The translations under genes were made by a program, and so were the position numbers. The notes under the pieces are model-generated. The model was not told where the DNA came from, made no database searches, and saw only the letters and a program-made list of their open reading frames with translations. Below are positions 1-10,780 of a DNA stretch of 64,000 nt, in pieces. Source of the stretch: Trachelipus rathkii (lineage: Eukaryota; Arthropoda; Malacostraca; Isopoda; Trachelipodidae); assembly GCA_015478945.1 (NCBI GenBank), contig JABUQX010078552.1:1-64000 (forward strand), given 5' to 3'. Each line of letters begins with the position of its first letter. The first letter of the stretch is position 1.

Positions 1-2555
1 TCATCTTACGCTTTGAAGTTCTTATTTTCTTGTTTTATATTTCAGTTTTATCTTCATGTCTTCTAGAGGATACTTTTTCATTTTTTTTTATGAATTCTTT
101 GGTGATATGATAAGCAATTGATCATTACACTGATTCACGGTCGGTTGCGTTAATACTATTTTGTGTATTGTCTTGATTATTTAAATATTCTACGTATGTG
201 ACTGATATACATAGTCATACGTTTTAGATTTTTTATTGTCTTCTGCCATTAAATGTCTTCAAAATCTCTGTACTATCTTTCTAGAGATTATAGGAATCAT
301 TCTTATAGGTAATTTCTTCCGCACATTTTTGTTATATATAATGATTGTTCTATAACTCACCTTCAAGGCAACTAATTTGCCTCTCTTAGTATACTGAATG
401 ATGTACCTTCTTTGATTTAATCTCGATTCCCACATTAATGAGGATATCATTTTTCTGTTTCTATCAAAGCAAAATTATAGCATCCTATTTGTTTTTTCTC
501 CTTCCTCTAGATTAGCAAATGAATGAAGTCACAAGTGTGTTTAATTTCTTCAATGTTGTTCTCAATTATTTATTTTAGTTATAGTTTAATTCATTTCTGT
601 ATTTAGTTTTTGTATCAATCTATTGAGTTACTTTATAAATCTTATATCAGTTTTTTTTCTCCATTATTCATTTTACTAACAACTATATAACTAAGAAATC
701 ATCTAGGTTAGGAAACGCAAACAATTTGCTTAATTAATTAGTATAAATGTGTTTGGGTCTTTCTTTTAGTCTCTTGTTATTAAGTATTTCTGAGTTTTCT
801 TTTGGTTTTTATTATATAATGTTTATCTTCTCTCAGTAACTGTTTGCTCCATCATTAATCGATTAATTGTTTTCGTTCCTTGAGAACTAATTGACTCCTA
901 AATGTTGTAAATGATTCTTGAACTGTCTTTCGTAGTCATGTATCAAAAGATGTTTTTAATGTATATTAATGATTTTTTTTATTTCAAGAAAGTTTTTTAT
1001 ACGTCACTAACAGACATTATACATAATCATATATGCGTACATTGTCAGGTAAAATAGAATGCATCATGTCATGATGTTGCTATGTAATCTTTCGCGAGCA
1101 AGTTATGAAACAGTGTTGGGTAGTCCATTTTCTGATACGTTTGGGTTTTTAGAGCACTATGAGTAGTTGAGTTAATTGTGCTTTATCAATAAGGACAGAT
1201 CGGATCATAGGTATTGAATGCCTGAATCGAAGGCAGTGTTTTCGACACAAGAATTGAGAAGGGTAAACCTATTGGGCTTAAAGATATTATTGAATAAGCA
1301 GATGCAGGTCATTTGGATTACCATATTCTGGGCTGTTTAGAGTTCAAAGTTTGGTTATCTTGAATAGTTTTTATGAGAAGCCACAATATTATCTGTAATA
1401 TTGTTGAGGTGGTTGGTTTAAACGTACTAAAGTCTATTATGCGATTAGTATAGCTTATTTGGGCTTGGTAGGTGTGTGGGCATAGCACCTGTTTGGATAC
1501 TATCCATTGGGAAGCTGGATGTATTTTCACCACCACCAAGATATTGAAATCTCACTGACCTCAAAATTATCCACTCTTTGTATTTTATTTCAGATGAGAG
1601 TAGGTTGGTGCAGTACTGTTGTTATAGTAAATCTTTCTCTGACAATAATATTCATACACATTATTCCTAATTAGGTGCCTTAATATGCCATGTATTTAAA
1701 ATTATACTATTCTGGATAAGTAGCTAGAACAATAACATAAATTAATTCACTAGAATGAATACATCGCTTGTCATACAATCAAAGGCAACGTAGCAATAAT
1801 TGATGTCTTTGGCAGGTCGGCCAGTTAATTCGAATGATGGTTAACTATGGCCTGGAGCCAAAGTATTGGGAGAGATTAAATAAAGCTCTTGCAATAAACC
1901 ATTGTTAGTGATCACATTATGATTCCTAGATATTTTATCATCTTATAATGTGGAAGGTTGTTTTAACTTTCATTAGTTATGTAATGGATATATAATTGTA
2001 AATTTCTGGGATTTGTTCTCACTCATCTTCTCATAGTCATATTTCTAATTCTCTAATTTTTCTTAGTACAATTGACTTGACTCCGAAGTGGGTGAGATTA
2101 CCATCAAGTATATCTGTGTGGACTTACTCTATTATATGAATATGTATACAGTCTAAGTAAGGATATAGTATGTAGATTCGTGATTTCACATATAAAATAC
2201 TAGATACATATACACTACCAGTGGTAAACTTGAATTATAGATTTTTATCAAATGTGCGTTATGAAATTAAGCTAGAAAAATTGGAAAATTAAATTAGATG
2301 TAATTTTCTTATTACATTTTTTTGGGCTATTGCTCCATACACGATAATAGACTGAAATAAACACTCAACAATTATTATGGATAGCATTCAGTATTTCAAT
2401 ATGATTTGTGTTCTCTTAGCTGGTAGTGTGAGTTGGAAGTGTAGAGTTTTCAGCATTAATAGTTGGTATAGGTATTAAACTTTCTTCATTTCATCAATTG
2501 ATGTCACATAATTGTGTTGCGTATCATTCGAGGATCAGTTATATAGAGATTTTAT
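1..2555. other. AT-rich stretch, no gene recognised
   Basis: T-rich sequence with no frame that reads as a known protein on either strand. It continues the T-rich bias of the retrotransposon relic that follows. If that relic has copia-type gene order, its reverse transcriptase should lie here on the minus strand, but I could not find a reverse transcriptase motif. The short frames at about 260-450 and 1320-1540 on the minus strand have no recognisable domain. Confidence 0.5.
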
Positions 2556-2769
2556 ACATGCTAAAAGTAGAGATTTCACTATATTTTCATCATACCCATA
2601 ACTTTGACCTTATTTTTCTTGTGTATCATTACCTTCGGCATTTAATTATCCATCATGTTTTCATCTTTATTCTTCATATTGCCGCATTTATCTTCTTTAT
2701 CCTCAAGTTCTTTGTTATTTTCATTTAATCTACTTTTTGAATTCTTATTGAATGAACTTTTTGATACAG

Positions 2770-3360
2770 CTCTTAAGGTACTCCATGTTTTTACTATGAT
2801 GGTTTTTCCCATCTACACACCTTATTTTAGCTGGTCCTCTCCATTCTTTATTAAGTTTCTTTTGTAATATACTTTTTCACCTATATTTTATCTTTTGGCA
2901 TGTGTTCTCTTATTTGACTTTTCCTCAATGCGCGTTTTATTTTCTCCTGATCTTTCATAGAAGTATTTTTTCTAGCATGTTCTATTGTTTCTAATAATTC
3001 TTATAATCATTTCATCAGTATCTCTCTTTTCACTTATTATTACGTGTATCACAATCTACATATGTTGGTTTTCCTAGTATTTCTGCCAAACAAGTAGTGA
3101 TTGGTGCATATCCCCAAGTAATTTGTTAGTCCATTCTTAAGCAAATTGCCCATCGCATACTAATTCTTTCTGTCCGCTTCTTCATGTTTTTACTGTATAA
3201 TGATTCCTTAGTAAATCCCACTACCTTTTCAATAACCATTACTCCATGGGCTTTCTGGCGCTGTACTCATTAATCTGATATTCATCTTTTGTAGTAAAAG
3301 TTTCCATAACTTCAATTTTGAAATTCTTCTTCCTGCATGCTCGACATATATATTTAGGAC
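2770..3360 (-). pseudogene. LTR retrotransposon integrase relic, C-terminal half
   Basis: The minus strand near 3270-3236 reads STAPESPWSNG. This is the hallmark of the retroelement integrase core just before the catalytic glutamate, and after a one-base shift the text continues VIEKVVGFTKESL with that glutamate kept. Further on come a tryptophan/alanine helix (about 3150-3130) and a segment matching 'YAP..(Y)LFGRN' when both frames are read. Next is KIKRALRKSQIREHM (about 2930-2890), then GEKVYYKRN (about 2880-2850), then W-R-G-P and DGKTIIVKHG (about 2845-2790). The last parts match the integrase C-terminal domain that contacts DNA. The zinc-binding N-terminus and the first two catalytic aspartates should lie around 3400-3900, but I could not read them. 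At least four frame changes make it non-functional. Confidence 0.78.
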
Positions 3361-3929
3361 TTTCCAAAAGTATATAATCTCTTATTCAATAACTTTCTAT
3401 AATTTTTCTTTACTTGTTTTTATTTTTATGCGTAGTGATTCTTTGAGTTTTATTAAATAATATGTGATGTTTGTTGATGTAGTACATATATTTTGCTCTG
3501 TAGGCTTCTTGTTAGTTTTCTTTATATAATATATATATATATACATTGATCGAGTACAGCATTATTAATTTCTTCATGTCATGTTAGGCAATCTTCTGTT
3601 TGTATGTTCGTTGTTACATAATACGACATTTTTATTGAAATTAAATGTTCTTAATCTCTCCATAACATTCATCAAGTGGTTATATTTCGTACATAATTAA
3701 CTTTAAAAGTACAGTAATTTATTATTATTATAACCAATTTCATTTTTAGTGTATTCCTTTTTTTATACGATTTCACATACTGATTCCATCATAATTACAA
3801 ATTGATTGGTTTTTTATCGTTGTTGGGAAAAGATATTTGTTCTGTTATTACTTCGTCCCTCTTGTTCAATCTTATTTATAATTAACTTTCTTCCCATGTC
3901 CTTCATATTAGAATTCAAAATCTTTCTTC

Positions 3930-4370
3930 ATAAGTTTTACCCTCAGGAGGAATATATACAATAGGCACATTCTCCTTATTATCATATCCTTGCTACATAC
4001 TTCTCTGAAAGATTCTCCTTTTCTTTGTTGCATATTCAACCAATGTTTGTACTTTAAAATAACTTTCTTGTTCTTATTTACAATACTAGGTGAGGGGGAC
4101 ATTCTGTTTTGTTAATGTATTTATATTATTTCTACTCATTTTCTGTCCTATTTCTTCTTTCATTTAAAGACATAATTACTTCTAGTGGTTCACCTGCTAA
4201 ACCTCCTATTATTTGTGATATTTTAGTTTTTCCTTTTCTTGAGATACTTCTTTCCACACTTTTAACTTAAATAAGTATTCCTCTAAAGATTCTTTTTTTC
4301 CACTAAATTTAGGTATTGTTAAATTCATTTTTCTTTCTTCATTTGTTTCTCCTTTTTCTGTACCATTCAT
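3930..4370 (-). pseudogene. Retrotransposon gag capsid relic
   Basis: Translating the minus strand from the ATG at 4370 gives a lysine/glutamate-rich leader. It is followed by a capsid-like block with the readable pieces IPKFSGKKESLEEYLFKLKVW and, after a one-base shift, IIGGLAGEPLEVIMSL. A proline, a short 'FSG' turn, an aromatic/leucine helix and a 'GLAGEPLEVI' segment are the usual arrangement of the gag domain in LTR retrotransposons. A third frame near 4060-4000 reads WLNMQQRKGESFREV, which matches the common gag 'Q-x-x-GES' helix. Three frames are needed over about 440 bases, so it is a pseudogene, or the assembly has indels. Gag would form the particle that packages element RNA. Copia versus gypsy identity is not settled. 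Confidence 0.65.
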
Positions 4371-4410
4371 TAGTTCCTTTATCATGTTAGTTAGTTATCC
4401 AGCGTTATAG

Positions 4411-5297
4411 ATTAAATTTCTTTTGCCGTTTCTTCCTCTTTTGGCATTTTGTTTGTTTAGTATTTATGTTTAATTTGTATATAAAATGATTAAAATAAAT
4501 TATTTAACTTATTCACCTTATGATTTTATTTGAAGAAGGTATTAACTTAGTTGTTTCATTTCATTTTTCTTGTGTATTCTTTATGTACTCTTGCATTATT
4601 AATCATTCTTTTCTTCTTTATACATTTATATATTTTTTTTTATTCTTCTTACTATTCTTTTATTTAATTTACATATTTTATTTTTATTTTTTAGTTAAAT
4701 ATTATTTCTTTTTATTGTTACTTATAAATTACTTATGATAAAAAATTATATACAAATATAAACATTTAACTTTTATATGTTTTTACTGAAAAGGAGGAAA
4801 AATGATTAAAAGAATATATATATATATATATATATTATGTATTATATGTTTATATATCATCCCTTTAGTGGATAGATAGTATAATTATATAGTATAATAT
4901 AGTAACACTTAATATATTTATATATATTATCTGATGTAAATGTTTTTTATATAGATCTGCATGAATTCCGAACACATTCTTTAACAAGACATGGAAAGCT
5001 ATTGTTTGATGGAATATTTAAAATCAAATCTTTTTCTAAAATATTGATATCTGATAAGATTATCCTCTGAACTTATTACCCCAATTTTATTTGTGAAAAT
5101 AATTAAAACGTTTTTCGATAGGTAAATACTGGGTCTTGATTTTGCTTATATACAAAACATGTCACTCATGCTATTGAGTGGTCTATGAAGAGTTGATAGG
5201 TTGACAGTAGAAGTAGAACACCCAATAGCAGATCCCTCTCGTACAGGCAACAAAAGACATTAGGCTGGTTAACTGTAGATATGGTCCGAGTGCCGCT
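4411..5297. other. AT-rich spacer with short TA runs
   Basis: T-rich then TA-rich sequence. (TA)n runs lie at about 4813-4858, with looser runs to 4960. The frame at 4520-4738 on the plus strand is a phenylalanine/leucine/tyrosine string produced by T-rich composition. It has no domain and I do not call it a gene. The unique-looking stretch at 5100-5297 shows nothing recognisable. Confidence 0.5.
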
Positions 5298-6935
5298 GAC
5301 GTGAGTCTGAAACCAAGCATTCGTAAGGGAGGGTATCTGGATGCACAGAAAGATGTTCTTTATCCGAGTTTTTTCCAATTATTTTCAATTTATACGTGTA
5401 ATGACAATTAAAAATTTTCGATACATCGAACGTTTTGAAGGAGTGAAATATATTGCTATATAGTTATTCTTGTTCTATTTATCCGGATCAAGCATCAGAT
5501 ATATTTGCATGGGCTTGTTGCAGTCCGAGGAGGGGTACATTTGTTGAAGTACTAGATAATTTTTTTTTTGAAATATCAAGGTAGGAATTGTTTTAAATTT
5601 CGCAATTTTTTTTTTTTTTTTTGAAATTTGTTCAACAATGTCAAAATTCAAAATCTGCCGTAATGACAAAGAAATTATTGATAAAAAATGTGCATCTCTT
5701 CCGACTAGAAGTGTCCTGAAAATTTCATGCAGATTCTGATAAATATTAGACTTTCATCCTATTTTCTACAATTTGAAAAACAAAATCTACGTGCATCAGG
5801 TTGGGATGCGATGTATCAGAATACTCGCAACACTTTTTAGAATAATCAAACCAATCTTGTATAGTTTCTTTATACGTCATTTCGGTAAAAAAAAAAATGT
5901 AAGAGTTTCGACAAATGTCAAAAACATAGATTTTCAAAAATTAAAAATACCAAAACATTCGCTACAACTCGAAAACGAGGACATTTTAGAGTCGTCAGAA
6001 AATGCTACAGTTGATGTTTATTTGGTCAAAATTGGTTGAATTCTGAATTTTATGTCCACTTTTAAAGGGGTGCGGATATTCGGGCTCGGAGCCCAAACAA
6101 TAATATAAGGGCACGTTTCAATTATTGTTCGGGCTGAGCCCATTTCCATCCCTTAAACAAAGGACAATGAATTTTCAACCCATTTTTACCAAATAACGCC
6201 AAGACTGTAGCTTTTTCTGACGTCTTTTTTAAATGTTTTTCTGTGTCTAGTCATTGTTTTGATATTTTAAATTTTTGAAAATCTGTTTTTGACATTTGTC
6301 GAAATTCTCCTACAATTTTTTTCGAAATAACTTAAAATAAACAAAGATTGGATTATTATCTAAAAAGTATTGGAGGCGGAATACTGATGTTTAATCCCAT
6401 ATCTGAGCATTGGTCGATTTTCAGAACCTATATTTTGGATTGTGCAATTGTGAAAGGGGATATTTAGTTTTTGTTTATTCGTGAGCTGCAGTGATATTTT
6501 CATAGGAATTGTAGTTAGGAGGAGAGTGCTTTATTGTTTATTTAAAGGATAACTTCATTATAAAAATATTTTAAATGTTGTTTTACATTCTTAACCAGAA
6601 ACTTTAAAAAAAAAAAATTCTAGAAGGTCTTAAAAATATGTTTTTTAGATTTAATATAAAAATTATTTAATAAAAAGAGATGTATCTCGCCCGACTATGA
6701 CAAACCCTGAAAATCGATGTTGTGATCGAGAAATGTAGAGGAAAAAAAATATATTAATTCCACTTTTTCAAACGTTTTAATGTAGTGAAATTTTGTTGAT
6801 TGTCATTAAATAGCTGGTAAGGATAAAAGGGAGGAACTCGGATAAGACAGAGTTTTCGTATTCACATATTATTATCACCGTGAACAGATCGCTCACTGGG
6901 AGGTAGTTGGTGCGTTCCTATACCGACTCACCATA
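5298..6935. mobile_element. Foldback (long palindromic) element
   Basis: The two halves are reverse complements with moderate divergence. The inner arms are clear: a block at 6060-6102 beginning near AAAGGGGTGCGGATATTCGG pairs with 6119-6160, leaving a loop of about 16 bases. Further out, 5790-6050 pairs with about 6170-6440. The segment at 5345-5450, containing GATACATCGAACGTTTTGAA, pairs with 6755-6860. The outermost match is a GTGAGTC block near 5300 with GACTCAC near 6927. A (TA)n tract starts immediately after the right end. I found no transposase frame; the 88-codon frame at 5773-6039 has no recognisable domain. The structure fits a foldback or long-TIR non-autonomous DNA transposon. 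The superfamily is unknown. Confidence 0.78.
5462..6745. repeat. Four-copy motif inside the palindrome
   Basis: A unit of about 50 bases resembling ATGYATCTCYTCCGACT, followed by a CCTGAAAATTTCATG-like stretch, occurs four times: inverted at about 5480-5545, direct at 5692-5745, inverted at about 6480-6535 and direct at 6688-6742. Each arm of the big palindrome therefore contains its own smaller inverted pair. The copies are clearly related by eye but each has several substitutions. This suggests the arm arose by an earlier inverted duplication, followed by a second one that made the whole palindrome. Confidence 0.6.
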
Positions 6936-7290
6936 ATATATTATATATATTAGTATATATATATATATAGTGTTAATTATAATATATTACGTACATAGTT
7001 TATATATAGTATAGTATTATATACTATTTTGTATTACTATAAGTGTATAGTATATTATGTATATGATTATCATCAGCTTCTGCCTTGCCACATCATTTGA
7101 GGGCCACACTGTTCTAGGGGGTCGCCACCGCTGTTTGGCGGATCGCACAGTCCGAGGTGGGTATATTATATATATATATATATAATATATATAGTTATAT
7201 AATAAATATATATATATATATATGATAGTGATATATGTAAGTACTATATAGATATTTATAGTATATATCTATATATATATACTATATAGG
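6931..7290. repeat. (TA)n tracts around a 90-bp GC-richer island
   Basis: Imperfect TA microsatellite at 6931-7065 and again at 7164-7290. Between them, 7066-7160 is non-TA sequence with a small hairpin around CACCGCTGTTTGGCGG. The island has no recognised identity and could be the remnant of an inserted element. Confidence 0.7.
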
Positions 7291-8891
7291 CAAGTGGTGA
7301 TGTCAAACCCCGTCTGCGACAAACTCCGGAGGGCCTGACTAGAGCAAACGATAAGAACTTTGTTGGTAAATAGCTATGTTGTGATGACGCTTCGTTTCCA
7401 AGATCTGAATGATGTGAGTTTAAAACCACGATGATGTTCGGGACGCGTCGTTCGTAACTCGGAGATTTTGGGTATTTTTAATGTTATGTATGTGTGCGTG
7501 CGTTACATCTCGTGGTACTCGCGAGGGTTGATTAGAGGTAACAAAGAATATTTATGGTTAAAACACGTATGTGTGTTTGACGCCGAAAGTTTTTATGATT
7601 TCATATTTTATTTGGGAAGAAATTAACAGGTGGTGTCAAGAGTATCTGCCCTGTACCTGATTACATTAGTTACATCGCCGTGCCATGTGCGTGTCGGACT
7701 CTACCAAACATGTCCTCACTGTGTCTGATTTGATCAAATGCAGGTTAAGTATTTCCTGATCAGTGTCTTCCTGCTCCTTATGCTGACTGGTTTATGTACG
7801 CACACTCTCAACATGCCCCAGCAGAAAATCAATCTAGGGGCAGTGAGGTCGGCAATCTTGGCAGGCAATGCAATCAGGTCCCATCTCCTCATCCGATTTG
7901 TTCAGTGTAGACTCTGTTCAGATGCCGCATCGTACTCGCGTGCGTGAAGCGTCATATGTTTAGACCACATTCTCTTGTGTGGGTCACCAAGGGGTATGTC
8001 GTCCCATGAGCTCGGTTAGCGGTGTTGTCTGGAGTGTTGGGGAGTGTCACATCAGCGGTGTGGAATGATGACAGGTCGCCCAAGATGATCCTGATGCACC
8101 CCAGGATGTTTGTGCAGGATTATCGGAGTGCTGCGAGCCGTTGCAAAAACACCGGGGGCAAATCGCACCGAGTGGGGCGAAGTCGTTTGGACCAGGTCCT
8201 TGTACTTTCTGTAGGTGGATGCATGGAAGCTTTCGGCTCCAATGCAAGACCTCGGAACCACAGACGGCGCTTGATTGACCATGGCATGGAGATGGGGATG
8301 TGTGGAGTAGTCGACGGGTTCGTTGGCACTCTCTCAGCACCTCATTCTTCAACGTAAGCGGTCTTTCACAATGCTACCGGGGACGAAAGGTCTATTAAGA
8401 TGAAGGCGAGCAAACATTGTGTGGTGGTGACAGTGATGTTCCTGTTTGGAAACGTCTTTCCTGTACATGAGGGTGGCGACTCTCGTACCATTATCCGGGT
8501 TTGCGCCGCACCGTAACACACATTGACTCATGATTCGGTTACTCGGGAGAGTGTATGATCCATTCGATAATCGATCGCCACTAAACTCTTGTACTAATCA
8601 AGACGTTATAGTTGGGCAAGGGTAGGGGTTTGGCACGTGTTTTCCGAAGACGTTAAGCGTGACACACGCATGTCGCACAGCATGACACAAACATTAACTT
8701 GAGTTAAGACTAAGATCGTCGGTAGAGCCTACATGGCGACCGCACACAACAAAACTAGTGGTACCTATAACAGTACCGTCATTTGAAACGAAGCGTCGAT
8801 ACAGATAGGTTAATTTAACAATAAATGTTCCTTATCGTTAGCTCTATAGCCCTTCGAGTTTGTCACAGAAGTTTTTACATTACTCCTGTTT
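7290..8891. mobile_element. DNA transposon-like element with ~110-bp terminal inverted repeats
   Basis: The left end (about 7293-7402) contains GACAAACTCCGGAGGGCC, ACGATAAGAACTTTGTTGG and GACGCTTCGTTTCC. The right end (about 8787-8890) is its reverse complement with a few changes, for example AACGAAGCGTC, TTATCGTTAGC and CCTTCGAGTTTGTCAC. The element is about 1.6 kb and is bounded on both sides by (TA)n. Its interior is clearly GC-richer than the surroundings. Several overlapping frames of 60-111 codons occur at 8022-8531 on both strands, but none matches a transposase I recognise. It is probably non-autonomous or decayed. The superfamily cannot be named from the termini alone. Confidence 0.72.
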
Positions 8892-9167
8892 CATTATATA
8901 TATATATATATATAGGGTATATATATTATATATGTATAGTTATTTATATATATTCCAATATGTAGTCCAATATGAGACTATGTATATTATATATAGTATA
9001 GTATGTATATATATATGAATATATAGTATATATATTTATATATATTATATTTTATATATATGATTTATATTATATATATATAATATTATATATACGTATA
9101 TTATAATATATTATAGCTAATATATATATATATAATGTGATGTGTGTGTGTGTGTGTGTGTGTGTTT
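8892..9167. repeat. (TA)n array followed by (TG)n
   Basis: Imperfect TA microsatellite at 8893-9138, then a (TG)n run at 9140-9166. Simple-sequence DNA with no coding content. Confidence 0.9.
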
Positions 9168-10780
9168 GTGAAAAAACTTTAACTATATTCAGTTTATTCA
9201 ACGAAAAGTATCCGTTTATCAATGAAAGAGAAAGCATGTCGGAATAACCTACCGATTATCGTAAAAATAAAAAAAATATCTATAATCGAAAAAAAAAAAC
9301 TGTTGATAGTTTTGATAATCGATAGTTTTTGTCCATTCCTATCTCGCACTCCTTTATCTGCGCCTTTTTTATAATTATTGCTTTGATACAATAATGAATT
9401 CAATAGTTCATTATTTATATTAATTTACTTAATTTTATATCTCTTAATGAATTTTACTTGCGCAATGCATATAAAGAAAAATGTGTGAAATATCTGCCTG
9501 TCTACCAACAAAAATCTTTCAATTGAAACTTAAGAAAAAGACTAAGAAAAAAATAATTCAAAGTATGTGAGATAGGTATTGTATATGTAAGAAAGTAAAT
9601 CATCTTTAATTGATAAATTTTACTATAATAATTCTAAACTGTACTCGAACTCGATCTTGTTGTGTGAAGCATTGTTAATAATGGGATGTCTAGAGGTTTT
9701 TAGAGAGATGCTCGGAAAGCGATTTATCGAATGCTATACGTGAGTTGTTTTGATAGTGATAAAAAAGTTGTGTTGGAAATTTGTGAGCGTGTGTGTACGG
9801 CGATGGATATGCGTGTGTGTCTGCATCGGGAAGCTGTCGGGGCCGTTGTAGTTCGTGCTCGGTGTGTAGGTGTAGCTGCCGTCGGGGTTGATGATCTGTG
9901 TGCGTGCGCTTTGTGTGGTCGTGGTTGTCGTAATATTGTTAGAGGGTTGTTAGTGTTGTTGTTAGTGTTGTAACGTCTGGGTCTTCAGGGTGTTTCTCGC
10001 GTGTGATATACTTCTCATGGAACCGTTATTAAACCAGTTATTTGTCGTTTGTTTTCTTTCACGCTCGTGGATTAATTGCTAGTTCGAGTCAGCGATGTTA
10101 TATGTGTGTTTTGTTAATAAAAGAAAGTTTGCCTGTGTATCGATATGTAGTAGTTGTATGTATTATGTGTCTTTTGCTTTGCTCTGTTTATTTTAAATGT
10201 AAATAAGTTGATCCTTGTAAACTAGTTCATTTTTTGTTAAGAGCTTTTCTAGGTAACACCTATTTCCTAATAGAAATCGTAATATTTATGAAACATCTCA
10301 TCTTAAGAAAGATAAGTTTAATAGTGCCATTGTGTATAGGTACGGCGATACAAAATCTTGTCAAATATATCCAAATGATGGAAAATCATTCTAAAAATTG
10401 ATCGTCAGACTCCTCAGTTTTTTTCTAACAGACTGGCTAGTTAATGGACTGACATAATAAGTTAATAGTAGCATCCAAACACCGAAAAAGCTCGATTTTT
10501 CAAAAATACTGTTAGCCGACCGCCATCAATAGCGCAACAATGACGTAGTCGGCTAATTTTTTTCATTTCATATAGCGCGAGACGTTTGAGATTTCCTTAC
10601 ACATGATATCCAACATTTGAACAAAGAAAGACAAACATATATTTATTTGTGAAAATCAAAATTTGTTCGCTGTACATTGCTTACAGACTCGTAACAGACT
10701 TAATATATAACACTCAGTCTATCCTTATTCAAGAAGATATAATATAACTACTCTTATACCACACAGATCTTCGTCAAGAT
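9168..10780. other. Unassigned AT-rich sequence
   Basis: No gene seen. The 80-codon plus-strand frame at 9731-9973 is rich in valine, cysteine and arginine because of G/T-rich DNA, and shows no domain. Near 9255-9330 there is a run of ATCGATA/TATCGAT-like words, a pattern found at some DNA-transposon ends, but no second end was found. A short perfect inverted repeat lies at 10512-10556. Confidence 0.45.
10512..10556. repeat. Short perfect inverted repeat
   Basis: TTAGCCGAC at 10512-10520 is exactly complementary to GTCGGCTAA at 10548-10556, with a 27-base loop. It could be a minimal transposon end pair or chance. It has no terminator-like T-tract context that would matter in a eukaryote. Confidence 0.5.

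Larger units (their letters stand above)
2560..4410 (-). mobile_element. Decayed LTR retrotransposon fragment
   Basis: On the minus strand this block holds, in order, a gag capsid-like segment (about 4370-3930), a poorly readable stretch, and the C-terminal half of a retroelement integrase (about 3360-2770). An acidic, asparagine-rich tail follows (about 2760-2600; ENNKELEDKEDK is readable). No LTRs, primer-binding site or reverse transcriptase motif were found, so the ends are approximate. Gag directly followed by integrase, then an acidic linker, resembles the Ty1/copia order (gag-protease-integrase-RT). An internally deleted Ty3/gypsy element is also possible. The coding strand is purine-rich, so the plus strand is T/C-rich. 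Several stops and single-base frame changes mean it cannot make a working protein. Confidence 0.72.

Noticed and set aside
4520..4738. Hydrophobic 72-codon frame that could look like a membrane protein
   Set aside because: A T-rich stretch translates to F/L/Y/I. Composition alone accounts for it.
8022..8357. 111-codon plus-strand frame and overlapping minus-strand frames inside the TIR element
   Set aside because: Open on both strands because of local GC content. No domain, transposase signature or copy-based support.
9255..9330. ATCGATA-rich run as a possible transposon terminus
   Set aside because: Low-complexity A-rich context and no second terminus nearby.
9731..9973. 80-codon V/C/R-rich frame
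   Set aside because: Explained by G/T-rich DNA; no recognisable domain.
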